A stretch of DNA of 64,000 nucleotides from an uncultured Psychroserpens sp. (GCF_947492715.1 NZ_CANLNS010000001.1:372001-436000), one strand, 5' to 3'. Positions 15,140 to 24,741 are shown, numbered from the stretch's first letter. Notes: generated by a model not told the origin, from the sequence alone. A program made the numbers and translations.

Positions 15140-16138
15140 GTGAGTCATATTTTAACAGATACATATAACCGAAAACATACCTACCTTCGCATTTCTTTAA
15201 CCGAACGTTGTAATTTACGATGCACCTATTGTATGCCTTCCGAAGGCATCCAATTGTCGCCTAAATCTCACATTATGACATTTGATGAAATATATGCCAT
15301 TGCCAAATCCTTTGTTGATCATGGTGTAACAAAAATAAGACTTACAGGAGGCGAGCCTTTGATTAGAAAAGATGCGCACATTATTTTAGAAAAACTTGCT
15401 TCCCTTCCAGTGGAGCTAGCTATTACCACAAATGCCGTAAATGTTGAACGTTATATCGATACTTTAAAAGCCTGTAATGTTAAAACTATTAATGTAAGTT
15501 TGGATTCTTTAAATGCCGAAAAATTTAAGGATATAACTCGGCGTAATTATTTTGAAAAAGTTTACAATAATATTTTACTTCTTATTGCTGAAGGATTTAA
15601 AGTTAAAATTAATGCGGTTTTGATCAAGGGGTTTAATGATAACGAAATTGTCGATTTTATAAACCTTACTAAAACCCTATCTGTTACTGTGCGGTTCATT
15701 GAGTTTATGCCTTTTGATGGTAATAGATGGGATATTAAAAAAATGGTCTCGTTAAAAACCATTCTAGACATCACCACTAAACAATTCTCAAAGGAAAAAC
15801 TTGTGAGGTTAGAAGACGCTCAAAACGACACGTCAAAAAATTATAGGATAGAAGGTTATAAAGGGTCATTTGCAATTATAAGCTCAGTTACCAATCCGTT
15901 TTGTGATTCATGTAATCGATTGAGGTTAACGGCAAATGGTCATCTAAAAAACTGTCTGTTTTCTTCTAAAGAATCAGACCTTCTCACCACTTTAAGGCAA
16001 GGGGAATCTATAGATCCTGTTATTAAAAAAGCCATACGTCTAAAGGCAAAAATGAGAGGTGGAATGGATACTCTAGAAAAATTAAAAACACCAGATCTGC
16101 ATTCAAATAACAGAAGCATGATTACTATTGGTGGATAA
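15140..16138 (+). CDS. moaA: GTP 3',8-cyclase MoaA (radical SAM)
   Basis: MoaA starts molybdopterin synthesis by rearranging GTP. The 332-residue protein has the radical SAM cluster motif CNLRCTYC near residue 20, TGGEPLIRKD, and a second C-terminal [4Fe-4S] site FCDSCNRLRLTANGHLKNCLF. It ends in the conserved Gly-Gly tail (ITIGG). The start is GTG at 15140 and no in-frame ATG gives the N-terminal strand. It is the last gene of the cofactor operon. Confidence 0.95.
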   Translation: MSHILTDTYNRKHTYLRISLTERCNLRCTYCMPSEGIQLSPKSHIMTFDEIYAIAKSFVDHGVTKIRLTGGEPLIRKDAHIILEKLASLPVELAITTNAVNVERYIDTLKACNVKTINVSLDSLNAEKFKDITRRNYFEKVYNNILLLIAEGFKVKINAVLIKGFNDNEIVDFINLTKTLSVTVRFIEFMPFDGNRWDIKKMVSLKTILDITTKQFSKEKLVRLEDAQNDTSKNYRIEGYKGSFAIISSVTNPFCDSCNRLRLTANGHLKNCLFSSKESDLLTTLRQGESIDPVIKKAIRLKAKMRGGMDTLEKLKTPDLHSNNRSMITIGG

Positions 16139-16147
16139 TAGCATTCA

Positions 16148-16167
16148 TGCTTCTAAATTTAGGAGCA
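16148..16167. terminator. Weak hairpin between convergent moaA and porin genes
   Basis: TGCTTCTA / TAGGAGCA forms an 8-bp stem with one G-U pair and an AATT loop, midway between the two stops. There is no T-run, so it is at most a weak or protein-assisted terminator. Confidence 0.3.
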
Positions 16168-16189
16168 AACCTTTCAATCTAACGGTTCA

Positions 16190-17440
16190 CTAATTGTTGG
16201 CGCTCGAAAAAAGTGTTGGTTTAATCACAACCATCACCCAACCCCAATTATTAGTATTTCCATCGGTATTTCCTTTTAGGATTTCCATACCTTCAGACTC
16301 AAATAAGTGAGAATAACCAGCCTTTAAAGTCACAAATTTTTGAATCTTACATGAGTAGACCAAATCTACCTCATTCCCAAATTGTTTCTCACTATAATCG
16401 GCAGCAGCAGAAAAATTATGAAGTGCTACCCTTAGGTTAGATTTCGAATTAAGTTTGAAATTAGCAGCTGCATATATATCTAGTAGCCCTACATTGTTTT
16501 GGTGATTACCAACATAGAAATAATCCATGAGGCCATTAAATTTATGATTGGTTCCATAAAACGGATTAAAGGCATTGTTATCACCATTAGTAGGTGTACC
16601 ATTATCATTCCCACTAATTAACTCACCTCCAAGTGTTAGTCCAATTCTATCAGAAGCCTTATAATTGGCTTCTAATGCCAAGAGGTATGCACTCAAATCG
16701 TTATCAAACATATCTTTACCAAACTGATAAAATAAATTTGCAACTAAACCAATTTTTCCCTTTGTCCTTATATGCGTTCCTATGGTTTGGCTATAGCGCG
16801 TTTCATTATCGTCTGAATTCATATCATCAATATATTGCAACCCATTATTTAAAAGCAATAAGCTTCCAGAAACACGATCCCAATCTTTATGCAACCATGC
16901 ATACTGAAACGCTTTATACGTATTAGTATTTAAAGTCGTTCCTGTTAATGCTTCTCCATCTTGATTGAAGGCAAAACCGAAATTCATTTTAAACCTATCT
17001 TTTTGATACTGAACCAGGGCAGCATCATGACTTCTAGCTTGTTGCGCCCATTCTACGTTTCCAAAAATCCGACTGTCATCATATATAATTTCTTGTCGTC
17101 CAAGTTTTAAAGCCCAACTTGTATCTAAGGCAATTCTGGCCCAAGCTTCATGCACAGAAAATCCATTTCTATCTGCACTGTTTAATTGAGGTACATCACC
17201 CCATACTCTAACATCTTGCATGCTTAAATAAATATCTAATTTTTCCATGACATAAGCCGCATTCAATCGCGTTCGTTGTGATACAAAAGCAGCAGGGTCT
17301 GCATCATCAGGAAACAGTGTTTTAAAACCATGTCTGTATTCAAATCGAGGTCTAATCTCGGCATCAATTTTCAATTGTGCATATGTAGTTATAGTTGCTA
17401 ATAAAAAAACAACCACGAAAATCTTTTGTAATTTCATCAT
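16190..17440 (-). CDS. Outer-membrane porin of the alginate-export-like family
   Basis: The 416-residue protein has a signal peptide (LQKIFVVVFLLATITTYAQ) and a large barrel. RPRFEYRHGFKTL and FVSQRTRLNAAYVMEKLDIYLSMQDVRVWGD at the start are typical of alginate-export-type porins. WALKLGRQEIIYDDSRIFGN and the terminal VVIKPTLF continue the strand pattern. Its promoter carries the same palindrome as the nap/moeA region. It may therefore be the outer-membrane channel for nitrate or another Mo-enzyme substrate, which is an inference. ATG codons at 17440 and 17437 are adjacent alternatives. Confidence 0.8.
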   Translation of the reverse strand: MMKLQKIFVVVFLLATITTYAQLKIDAEIRPRFEYRHGFKTLFPDDADPAAFVSQRTRLNAAYVMEKLDIYLSMQDVRVWGDVPQLNSADRNGFSVHEAWARIALDTSWALKLGRQEIIYDDSRIFGNVEWAQQARSHDAALVQYQKDRFKMNFGFAFNQDGEALTGTTLNTNTYKAFQYAWLHKDWDRVSGSLLLLNNGLQYIDDMNSDDNETRYSQTIGTHIRTKGKIGLVANLFYQFGKDMFDNDLSAYLLALEANYKASDRIGLTLGGELISGNDNGTPTNGDNNAFNPFYGTNHKFNGLMDYFYVGNHQNNVGLLDIYAAANFKLNSKSNLRVALHNFSAAADYSEKQFGNEVDLVYSCKIQKFVTLKAGYSHLFESEGMEILKGNTDGNTNNWGWVMVVIKPTLFSSANN

Positions 17441-17479
17441 ATCTTTTGGTTTAATTCTATAATAAAGTGCTTTGCACTA

Positions 17480-17525
17480 CAAAAATAAACTCATAATACT
17501 TGTTTAAACATGATTTAAGTCATCT
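17480..17525 (-). promoter_or_regulatory. Porin promoter with the second CRP/FNR-like palindrome
   Basis: A minus-strand TATTTTTG -7 element occupies 17487-17480. ACATGA-N6-TCATCT occupies 17508-17525, with its centre 29.5 bases upstream of the -7 element. At the nap and moeA promoters the same distance is 29.5 and 30.5. The half-site ATGA-N6-TCAT is identical in both loci. Confidence 0.5.
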
Positions 17526-17596
17526 TATCGAAAGATTTTTTGAATTGAATGTATAGAATAAAACAGTATTTTAGTAAATATTATGCTATAACTTCC

Positions 17597-18619
17597 ATGA
17601 CTCACGAATTTAAAAACATTGTCTATAAAGCAAAAGTCAACCAACAGAATGGGCTAAAAAACGTACTAGCCACTGTTGTCTTTCTTGAAGGCTCATCCTA
17701 CAGAAAACCCGGAGTAAGAATGCTCATTTCAGAGAACGGAAGCATGGTTGGAGCAGTAAGCGGAGGTTGTGTTGAAAATGAAGTTAAAAGGCGAGCTCAA
17801 TCTGTTTTTAGAGATGACAAGCCAAAAATCATGACCTACGATGGACGTTACCGATTAGGTTGTGAAGGTTTACTTTACATCCTAATTGAACCCTTCTATA
17901 TTACTGATAGTTTCTTTAAAGCATTTCAAACCCAATTAGAGTATCGAAATACGTTTAAAATTGACTCCTATTTTAAAAAAGAGGATGACGTCTTTGGTGA
18001 CTTTGGAACCATTATACAATTTAATGACAACTCTAAATTCATGTTTAGAGAAACGTTCAAATCTCAAGATTCAAAAACAATACAAGTGTTTTCTCAAGAA
18101 CTAAAGCCTAGTCTAAGATTACTCATTATTGGTGGTGAGCACGACGCAGTAAAACTCTGCACGATAGCCAATTCATTGGGATGGGAAATTGATATTATAA
18201 CTTCTATCAAAGACCCTAAATCGCTCTCAGATTTCCCTGGTGCCAAATCAGTCACTGCCCAAACTCCTGAAATTGTCGATTTAAAAATTGATAATGAAAC
18301 GGTTGTGGTATTAATGACTCATAATTACGTACTTGATTTAAAATATCTTATCAAACTAGAACCTTTACAACCAAAATATATTGGTATCATTGGGTCGTCT
18401 AAACGTCGTAATCAACTTCAAAATGAACTTCTCAATTATGTTTCAGAATTATCAGAAGAATTTTTAGAAACGATTCACAGTCCGGCAGGTTTACATATAG
18501 GTGCCATTACTCCCGAAGAAATTGCATTGTCTATTGTAGCTGAAATTTTAGCTATTGTCCGAAGAACAGAAGTCATGTCTTTAAGCGTTTTTGCTAATAA
18601 AACTCAAAAGCAAAAATGA
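17597..18619 (+). CDS. xdhC: XdhC-family maturation factor for molybdenum hydroxylases
   Basis: XdhC proteins bind and deliver sulfurated molybdenum cofactor to xanthine-dehydrogenase-type enzymes. The 340-residue protein has an XdhC N-domain (LATVVFLEGSSYRKPGVRMLI, VGAVSGGCVENEVKR) and a C-terminal Rossmann domain (LRLLIIGGEHDAVKLC, YIGIIGSSKRRNQL, IHSPAGLHIGAITPEEIALSIVAEI). The frame extends to 17549, but ATG 17597 (MTHEFKNIV) is the typical N-terminus. It overlaps the mocA-like gene by 4 bp. A second, shorter XdhC lies at 35157. Confidence 0.88.
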   Translation: MTHEFKNIVYKAKVNQQNGLKNVLATVVFLEGSSYRKPGVRMLISENGSMVGAVSGGCVENEVKRRAQSVFRDDKPKIMTYDGRYRLGCEGLLYILIEPFYITDSFFKAFQTQLEYRNTFKIDSYFKKEDDVFGDFGTIIQFNDNSKFMFRETFKSQDSKTIQVFSQELKPSLRLLIIGGEHDAVKLCTIANSLGWEIDIITSIKDPKSLSDFPGAKSVTAQTPEIVDLKIDNETVVVLMTHNYVLDLKYLIKLEPLQPKYIGIIGSSKRRNQLQNELLNYVSELSEEFLETIHSPAGLHIGAITPEEIALSIVAEILAIVRRTEVMSLSVFANKTQKQK

Positions 18620-19197
18620 CTATAGCTATTCTGTTGCTAGCTGCTGGTAATTCTCGTCGAATGGGTACCGCAAAACAGTTACTTCCTGTTGGTAGCACAA
18701 CACTTCTTGGACACTCCATTGATTGCGCCATACAATCTAATGCAAATAAAATATATTGCATTCTTGGAGCACATGCCAACGATATAAAAGCGTCCATCCC
18801 AATGCAACAAATTGAGGTCATTATAAATGATAATTTCATGGATGGACTGAGTTCAAGCATTAGAGCTGGAATACATCACATTAACCACTTGAACTTTGAC
18901 GCTGTTTTAATCATATTAGCAGATCAACCTCTAATTGATTCTAAATACCTCAATATTTTAATACAAGGATATATTAAAAACCCTACTAAAATTTTAGCTT
19001 CAGATTATGGAAACGCCATTGGTGTTCCTGCTATATTTCCGAAGAAATTTTTTAAGCAACTTATAGAGCTTAAAGGAGACAATGGCGCAAAAAAAGTCTT
19101 AAACCATAATAGTAATGAGATTATTAAAGTTAAATGCAATGCACTACTAGATATAGACACCAAAGAAGACTACCTTAATTTCTTAAAATCATTATAA
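18616..19197 (+). CDS. mocA: MocA-like molybdenum cofactor nucleotidyltransferase
   Basis: The 193-residue protein begins with the nucleotidyltransferase loop ILLLAAGNSRRMGTAKQLLP. It also has the metal-site segment IILADQPLIDSKYLN and GVPAIFPKKFFKQL, typical of MocA (CTP:Mo-molybdopterin cytidylyltransferase). The cytidylyl cofactor is used by aldehyde and isoquinoline oxidoreductase-type enzymes, encoded immediately downstream. Overlap with xdhC and the following iorAB-like pair support this. Nucleotide specificity (CTP or GTP) cannot be fixed by eye. Confidence 0.85.
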   Translation: MTIAILLLAAGNSRRMGTAKQLLPVGSTTLLGHSIDCAIQSNANKIYCILGAHANDIKASIPMQQIEVIINDNFMDGLSSSIRAGIHHINHLNFDAVLIILADQPLIDSKYLNILIQGYIKNPTKILASDYGNAIGVPAIFPKKFFKQLIELKGDNGAKKVLNHNSNEIIKVKCNALLDIDTKEDYLNFLKSL

Positions 19198-19259
19198 AAA
19201 ATTAATAGACGACAATATTCAAGTAAATATTTTTTAACTTTAGCTAAATATCAAGTTCT

Positions 19260-19721
19260 ATGGCAAGTTATAATTTAAAGGTTAACGGAAAATCGGTTAA
19301 CATAAACGTTGATGATGACACTCCATTACTATGGGTGCTTCGTGATGAACTCAATTTAGTAGGCACCAAATATGGTTGCGGAATTGGTCAATGTGGAGCA
19401 TGTACTGTGCATTTGGATGGCGTTGCTATAAGGAGTTGTTCTGTTCCTATATCTAGTTTAGAAGGCTCCAACATCACAACCATTGAGGGTCTAGCAAGCG
19501 ACAAACTGCATCCTGTGCAAGACGCTTGGAAAGAACTTGACGTCCCTCAATGTGGTTATTGTCAAGCAGGTCAAATGATGACTGCATCTTCCTTTTTAAA
19601 ACAAAACCCAAACCCTAATAATGACGACATTAGAAATGCTATGAATGGTAATCTATGTCGATGTGCTAGTTATAATCGAATAGAAAAAGCAGTTGCTCTG
19701 GCTGCAAAAAAAATGTCTTAA
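19260..19721 (+). CDS. [2Fe-2S] small subunit of an aldehyde/isoquinoline oxidoreductase-type Mo enzyme
   Basis: The 153-residue protein has both [2Fe-2S] domains of the family: the plant-ferredoxin-like motif CGIGQCGACTVHLDG with a further Cys in RSCSVPI, and the C-terminal helical domain CGYCQAGQMM...NGNLCRCASYNRI. It matches the IorA/CoxS small subunit. It is followed after 11 bp by the large subunit. The enzyme probably oxidises an aldehyde or N-heterocycle; the substrate is unknown. Confidence 0.92.
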   Translation: MASYNLKVNGKSVNINVDDDTPLLWVLRDELNLVGTKYGCGIGQCGACTVHLDGVAIRSCSVPISSLEGSNITTIEGLASDKLHPVQDAWKELDVPQCGYCQAGQMMTASSFLKQNPNPNNDDIRNAMNGNLCRCASYNRIEKAVALAAKKMS

Positions 19722-19732
19722 GCTAAATAATC

Positions 19733-21892
19733 ATGAAGAATCAAAACAAAATTACATTTAGCAGACGAAATTTCATTCGTACTTCTGCATTAGCTAGTGG
19801 CGGAATTTTAATTGGATTCAATTTCTTTACTTCTTGTAAAGAAGCTACAGCTCCTCCAGTTGATATTGCTCAGCTTAACTTTAACGACTTTAATGCTTTT
19901 ATTAAAATTGCAGATAATGGTTATGTCACCATTTTTTCTCCGAATCCTGAAATCGGACAAGGTGTAAAAACGTCCATGCCTATGATTATCGCAGAAGAAC
20001 TAGACGTACCATGGGAACATGTTTCTGTTGAACAAGGGGCTTTGGACACAAACAACTTTACGAGACAAGTTGCAGGAGGTAGTCAATCTATTAGATTTGG
20101 ATGGGATGCTCTACGTGAAACGGGAGCTACAGCCAAACAAATGCTTGTGAATGCTGCTGCAGCAAAATGGGGAATTGACGCTTCTTCTTGTTCTGCATCA
20201 AATGGTGTAATTACTAGTCCAACAGGGGAAACTTTGGGATATGGAGATGTTGTTAATGACGCTGCTCAACTCGAAATTCCAGAGAATGTATCATTAAAAG
20301 ATAAAAAAGATTATAAGATTATAGGAAAGGATGCTACCAACGTTGATATTGATAAAATAATATCAGGAGCGCCTCTTTTTGGTTTAGATTATACAGCAAA
20401 CGATATGGCTTATGTCTCTGTATGTCGACCTCCTGCCTTTGGACAAAAGATAGGTTCTTATGACGATACTAAAACCAAAGCAGTTAATGGTGTTTTAGAC
20501 GTCGTAAAGTTTGGCGATAAGATTGCTGTTCTTGCATCAAACACTTGGGCTGCCATGAAAGGGAAAAAAGCACTGGATGTACAATGGACAACTGATGAAA
20601 CTTTAGAAAGCACTTCAGATCATGATACTAAATTAAACGCTATTCTTAACGGAAAAGATTTGGATGTACGCCGTGAAGACGGGAATGTAAAAAAGGCATT
20701 TGCAGAAGCAGATAAGATATTAGAACGCACTTATGAATCTCCCTTTTTACCTCACAATTGTATGGAACCCATGAATTTCTATGCTAACGTTTCTAACGAC
20801 AAAGTGCATTTGGTAGGACCAATTCAAACTCCTGCCGGGACTGCCAGACGAATAGCCAATTTAATAAGTCGGGAGGAGAAAGACATTCATCTAGAAATGA
20901 CACGAATGGGAGGCGGATTTGGTCGTCGTCTTTATGGTGATTTTGCTTTAGAAGCTGCTGAAATTTCCAATCTTACAAAAAAGCCTGTAAAAGTAATTTT
21001 TTCTAGAGAAGATGATATGGCTGCTGGTATTTATCGACCAGCAATAAAGTATAGAATTTCTGCATCACTTAAAGATGGAAAAGTAACTGGCTATCATTTG
21101 AAAGAGGCTGCAATCAACAGCAATATGTATGGATTAATTCCACACTTTTTCCCTGCTGGTGCTATTGAAAACTATAAAGTTGAAACAGGTAATTATCGAA
21201 GTAATATAACCACAGGAGCATGGAGAGCTCCTTATACTAACTTCCTTGCTTATGCAGAGCAGAGTTTCTTTGATGAGCTTGCCGAACTTCTGGAAACAGA
21301 TCCAGTACAATTACGTTTAGATTTACTTAAAAACGTAAAAGACGGAGAAGATCCTAACATTCAATATTCGGCAAAACGTATGACAGACACTATTAAACTT
21401 GCCGCAGAGAAAAGTAACTGGGGAAAAACTAGAGAAGGTGTTTATCAAGGGTTTGCAGCATATTACAGCCATAATACACATGTAGCGGAAGTTGTAGATA
21501 TTAGCTTGAAAAATGGATATCCTTCAGTAGAAAAAGTTACTGTAGCCGTCGATTGTGGTATCGTAGTAAATCCTACAGGCGCTAAAAACCAAGTTGAAGG
21601 AGGTGTTATTGATGGTATTGGACATGCTATGTATGGTGATTTTTCTTTTGAAAATGGAAAACCACAAGATGTAAACTTTAATACATATCGCTTAATTAGA
21701 ATGAAAGAAACGCCAATTGTACACACCTATTTTGTGGAAAACAATTTATCACCAACAGGATTAGGTGAACCTGGACTTCCTCCAGCTGGTGGAGCTTTAG
21801 CCAATGCTATAAAAGCAGCTACAGGACAATTGCTCTTAAAACAACCTTTTATAAGTGTATTAAGAAAACATGAAGCCAATTTGAAAGCATAA
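19733..21892 (+). CDS. Tat-exported molybdenum hydroxylase large subunit (IorB-like)
   Basis: The 719-residue protein starts with a Tat signal (SRRNFIRTSALASGGILIGFNFF), possibly with a lipobox Cys in FTSCKEA. Cofactor-binding segments include SPNPEIGQGVKTSMPMIIAEEL, RMGGGFGRRLYGDFALEA, GAWRAPYTN and the catalytic-glutamate region GLGEPGLPPAGGALANAI. This order is typical of membrane-associated isoquinoline 1-oxidoreductase/aldehyde dehydrogenase beta subunits. It is exported and distinct from the cytosolic XdhB at 26147. The substrate is not predictable, and the electron acceptor would be a cytochrome or quinone. Confidence 0.9.
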   Translation: MKNQNKITFSRRNFIRTSALASGGILIGFNFFTSCKEATAPPVDIAQLNFNDFNAFIKIADNGYVTIFSPNPEIGQGVKTSMPMIIAEELDVPWEHVSVEQGALDTNNFTRQVAGGSQSIRFGWDALRETGATAKQMLVNAAAAKWGIDASSCSASNGVITSPTGETLGYGDVVNDAAQLEIPENVSLKDKKDYKIIGKDATNVDIDKIISGAPLFGLDYTANDMAYVSVCRPPAFGQKIGSYDDTKTKAVNGVLDVVKFGDKIAVLASNTWAAMKGKKALDVQWTTDETLESTSDHDTKLNAILNGKDLDVRREDGNVKKAFAEADKILERTYESPFLPHNCMEPMNFYANVSNDKVHLVGPIQTPAGTARRIANLISREEKDIHLEMTRMGGGFGRRLYGDFALEAAEISNLTKKPVKVIFSREDDMAAGIYRPAIKYRISASLKDGKVTGYHLKEAAINSNMYGLIPHFFPAGAIENYKVETGNYRSNITTGAWRAPYTNFLAYAEQSFFDELAELLETDPVQLRLDLLKNVKDGEDPNIQYSAKRMTDTIKLAAEKSNWGKTREGVYQGFAAYYSHNTHVAEVVDISLKNGYPSVEKVTVAVDCGIVVNPTGAKNQVEGGVIDGIGHAMYGDFSFENGKPQDVNFNTYRLIRMKETPIVHTYFVENNLSPTGLGEPGLPPAGGALANAIKAATGQLLLKQPFISVLRKHEANLKA

Positions 21893-21895
21893 GCA

Positions 21896-22663
21896 TTACA
21901 CCTTAACACGAAAACATGAAGCCATCATCTTATATAATTCTGGATGCTTGCGTTTCATAAGTTTTGGGTTTTCAAAAAAATACTCTGAAGCAACAGCAAA
22001 AAATTCGGATTGCTTGGTACCTCCATATGCTCTAATATCAGATTTATCCTTATTAATAGCCTCCATTTCATCATGTACCAATTTCAACCATGGAATCGCA
22101 TAACTGTTTTCCATTAATATCTCTGGGACGCCATCAATTTTATCATCCATTTTATCAATGAGATGTACAAACTCATGAATAGCAGTATTGCGCTTATCAT
22201 TCGAATTTTTAAATCCATGGTATAAGGCTTTTTTAGAAAGAATCATTTTACCTTCCAAACGCCCAGTTCCAACAACACCAGCAATTCGCCTTGATTTGCT
22301 CTTATGAGAAAACTCAAAATCCTCATTAAAATTATCAGGATATAGAATAATGCCACTCACAGTAGGATAATACCATTCTTTAAACGCAAACACTGGAATT
22401 ACTGCACTTGCGGCGATTAAAATCTTGTCTAACTCCACAAGTTCAACATCAACACTATCAATATAAACCTCACTTAAAAACTGCATCATTCTATCTTGAA
22501 AACGTCGCTGTTCCTTTAGATCAAGGTTTTTATAAAATTTTACTTCCTCTAATAAAATGGAATGCCAATGTGATGGAAACCGCTCTGCCTTTTTAGAATT
22601 CATTTTGTAAAATACATATCCAACAAAAACTAAAAGAGCTATAAAGATTATAAAATAGAGCAT
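21896..22663 (-). CDS. MtfA-like zinc peptidase (M90 family), membrane-anchored
   Basis: The 255-residue protein has an N-terminal membrane helix (LYFIIFIALLVFVGYVFY) and the zinc motif HEFVHLIDKMDDKIDGVP, in which HExxH is followed by the family-specific DG(V/I)P. SEFFAVASEYFFENPKLM matches the MtfA C-terminal helix with the third zinc ligand. In E. coli MtfA binds the Mlc repressor and has aminopeptidase activity; here no Mlc partner is visible. Its stop is 4 bp from the convergent iorB-like gene. Confidence 0.85.
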   Translation of the reverse strand: MLYFIIFIALLVFVGYVFYKMNSKKAERFPSHWHSILLEEVKFYKNLDLKEQRRFQDRMMQFLSEVYIDSVDVELVELDKILIAASAVIPVFAFKEWYYPTVSGIILYPDNFNEDFEFSHKSKSRRIAGVVGTGRLEGKMILSKKALYHGFKNSNDKRNTAIHEFVHLIDKMDDKIDGVPEILMENSYAIPWLKLVHDEMEAINKDKSDIRAYGGTKQSEFFAVASEYFFENPKLMKRKHPELYKMMASCFRVKV

Positions 22664-22771
22664 ACAAGTAGATTGAAATTTAATTTAGGATTCTAAACTA
22701 ATCATTTTGAAGAGAATTCATCTAAAATCTGATAAAAAATCTATATCTTTTCAGTATATAACCAATTCAAA

Positions 22772-24226
22772 ATGAGCATGTCATATATAGATTTACACTG
22801 TCATCCCTCATTAAAACCTTTTGGAAAGAGTTTTAAGTACAACCCAACAAAACAAAACGCCCAACACAGTGGTCGTAAAAACTCTATTTGGCATTATAGC
22901 CCGCCAAATTTCCTCGAGCGCCAAGTCAATAAAATATTAACACTTACTAAATTCACGCAAACCGATGTTACAGCAATTGCTAAATCTAAATGCGATATTA
23001 TGGTTATTTCATTATATCCATTTGAAAAACACTTTCTCAAAGAGAAAATATTAGGTTTCAAATTCGTCTCAGATTTGCTTGTAAACTTAGCGGCAGGTGT
23101 TAGTCAAAAACGTATTGACAACCTCAGGAATCATAACAGTTATTTTCAGGATTTAAATGACGAATACAACTATTATATGCAACGGCATAATTTCGCTCAA
23201 GTCATAGATGGCGTTACCTATACGTATCGTTTGGTTAGTAATTATACTGAAATTTCAACTCACAAGAACACCTCAACCGATACCAGAAAAATCATAAGCC
23301 TAGTGCCTACAATAGAAGGTGGTCATGCCTTTGAAACTGGACTCGATAAGGATAAAGACACCGCTAATGAAGCGACGGTATTAAATAATATCGACACCGT
23401 AAAAAATTGGGACCATAAACCATTTTTTTTGACCTTAGCTCATCATTTTTATAATGAAATTTGCGGCCATGCCAGAAGCATCAATATCGGATTGATAAAG
23501 AAAAACCAAAATCGTGGACTCAACGCAGATGTTACAGATCTTGGTTTAAAAGTTATTGATAAACTGCTTGACAATTCCGAAGGAAAGCGCATCCTTATAG
23601 ACATTAAACATATGAGTAAAGCGTCTCGAAGCACATATTACAATTTGCTAGAAACCACCTACTCAGATCAAGACATTCCTATCATTGTAAGTCACGGCGC
23701 TGCCAATGGAAAACGCTCAATTTCAGAACCTAACACCTCAGATACGTCATTAAGCAGATACTTTAGAGAAGATGATATTAATTTTTATGATTCAGAAATC
23801 TTGCGTATTGCAAAATCAAAAGGTATTTTTGGATTGCAGTTAGATGAACGTCGCGTTGCTAGTAAAAAAGCAATTAGAAGTTCGAGAATTTATTGGCCAA
23901 GTAAAAAAAGACGTTACAGAAACAAATCCGAATTAATCTGGAGACAACTCCAGCATATTGCAGAGCTTTTAGATAAAAATGGTTTATTTTGTTGGGAAAC
24001 AGTAGCAATAGGATCAGATTTTGATGGTATTGTAAACCCGATAAAAGGACTATGGACTGCCGAAAACATAAAAGATATTAAACCCTATCTTATTGAAAAA
24101 GCACAAGATTATCTCAATGCAAATGCTTCAAAACTGCAAGCTCGAAATCAAATTTCGGCTAATGAAATCATCGATCGTGTGCTATTTATAAATGCTAACG
24201 AATTTTTGAAACAACACTTTAATTAG
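22772..24226 (+). CDS. Membrane-dipeptidase-like (M19/amidohydrolase fold) metalloprotein
   Basis: The 484-residue protein begins with the metal motif YIDLHCHPSL. It has further candidate ligands in TIEGGHAFE, LTLAHHFYN, DIKHMSK, IVSHGAANG and AIGSDFDGIVNP, the order seen in renal-dipeptidase-type (M19) TIM barrels. No signal peptide is seen. It is longer than usual for M19 (about 330-400 residues), with an insertion around residues 110-160. The substrate is unknown. It precedes guaD by about 40 bp and may be in the purine operon, but its role there is not clear. Confidence 0.72.
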   Translation: MSMSYIDLHCHPSLKPFGKSFKYNPTKQNAQHSGRKNSIWHYSPPNFLERQVNKILTLTKFTQTDVTAIAKSKCDIMVISLYPFEKHFLKEKILGFKFVSDLLVNLAAGVSQKRIDNLRNHNSYFQDLNDEYNYYMQRHNFAQVIDGVTYTYRLVSNYTEISTHKNTSTDTRKIISLVPTIEGGHAFETGLDKDKDTANEATVLNNIDTVKNWDHKPFFLTLAHHFYNEICGHARSINIGLIKKNQNRGLNADVTDLGLKVIDKLLDNSEGKRILIDIKHMSKASRSTYYNLLETTYSDQDIPIIVSHGAANGKRSISEPNTSDTSLSRYFREDDINFYDSEILRIAKSKGIFGLQLDERRVASKKAIRSSRIYWPSKKRRYRNKSELIWRQLQHIAELLDKNGLFCWETVAIGSDFDGIVNPIKGLWTAENIKDIKPYLIEKAQDYLNANASKLQARNQISANEIIDRVLFINANEFLKQHFN

Positions 24227-24265
24227 AGTTTCAATTCTTCCGAAGAAAAACAGAAAACGACATAT

Positions 24266-24739
24266 ATGACAGATAAAGAAAAATTCATGAAAGAAGCAGT
24301 AAATGCTGCCTTAAAAGGAATGAATAACAACGAAGGAGGTCCATTTGGATGCGTCATTGTTAAAGACGGAAAAATTGTTGGGCGAGGTAACAATAAGGTC
24401 ACTTCAACCAATGACCCAACTGCTCACGCCGAAGTAACAGCCATTAGAGACGCTTGTAAAAATCTTGATTCATTTCAACTAGAAGGCTGTGAAGTGTATA
24501 CCTCATGCGAGCCTTGCCCAATGTGTTTAGGAGCTATCTATTGGGCACGACCAGATAAAGTATATTATGGAAGTAACCAAATAGATGCCGCAAACATAGG
24601 TTTTGATGATGCCTTTATTTATAAGGAAATTCCATTACCTTATTCTGAAAGAAGCATTCCATTTAAACAATTGGCTCGCGAGATTGCCTTAGAACCATTT
24701 CAAGAATGGACTAAAAAAGAAGACAAAACCGAATATTAA
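24266..24739 (+). CDS. guaD: Guanine deaminase (cytidine-deaminase-fold type)
   Basis: The enzyme converts guanine to xanthine. The 157-residue protein has the zinc and proton-shuttle motif HAEVTAIRDAC and the second zinc motif TSCEPCPMCLGAIYWAR. The C-terminal segment IGFDDAFIYKEI...PFQEW is characteristic of B. subtilis-type GuaD rather than tRNA adenosine deaminase. It lies directly upstream of xdhAB (2-bp gap), so its product xanthine feeds the next enzyme. Confidence 0.92.
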   Translation: MTDKEKFMKEAVNAALKGMNNNEGGPFGCVIVKDGKIVGRGNNKVTSTNDPTAHAEVTAIRDACKNLDSFQLEGCEVYTSCEPCPMCLGAIYWARPDKVYYGSNQIDAANIGFDDAFIYKEIPLPYSERSIPFKQLAREIALEPFQEWTKKEDKTEY

Positions 24740-24741
24740 TA

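Noticed and set aside
24236-24248. TTCTTC-C-GAAGAA palindrome before guaD
   Set aside because: It is short and common in AT-rich DNA and lies between closely spaced co-directional genes.
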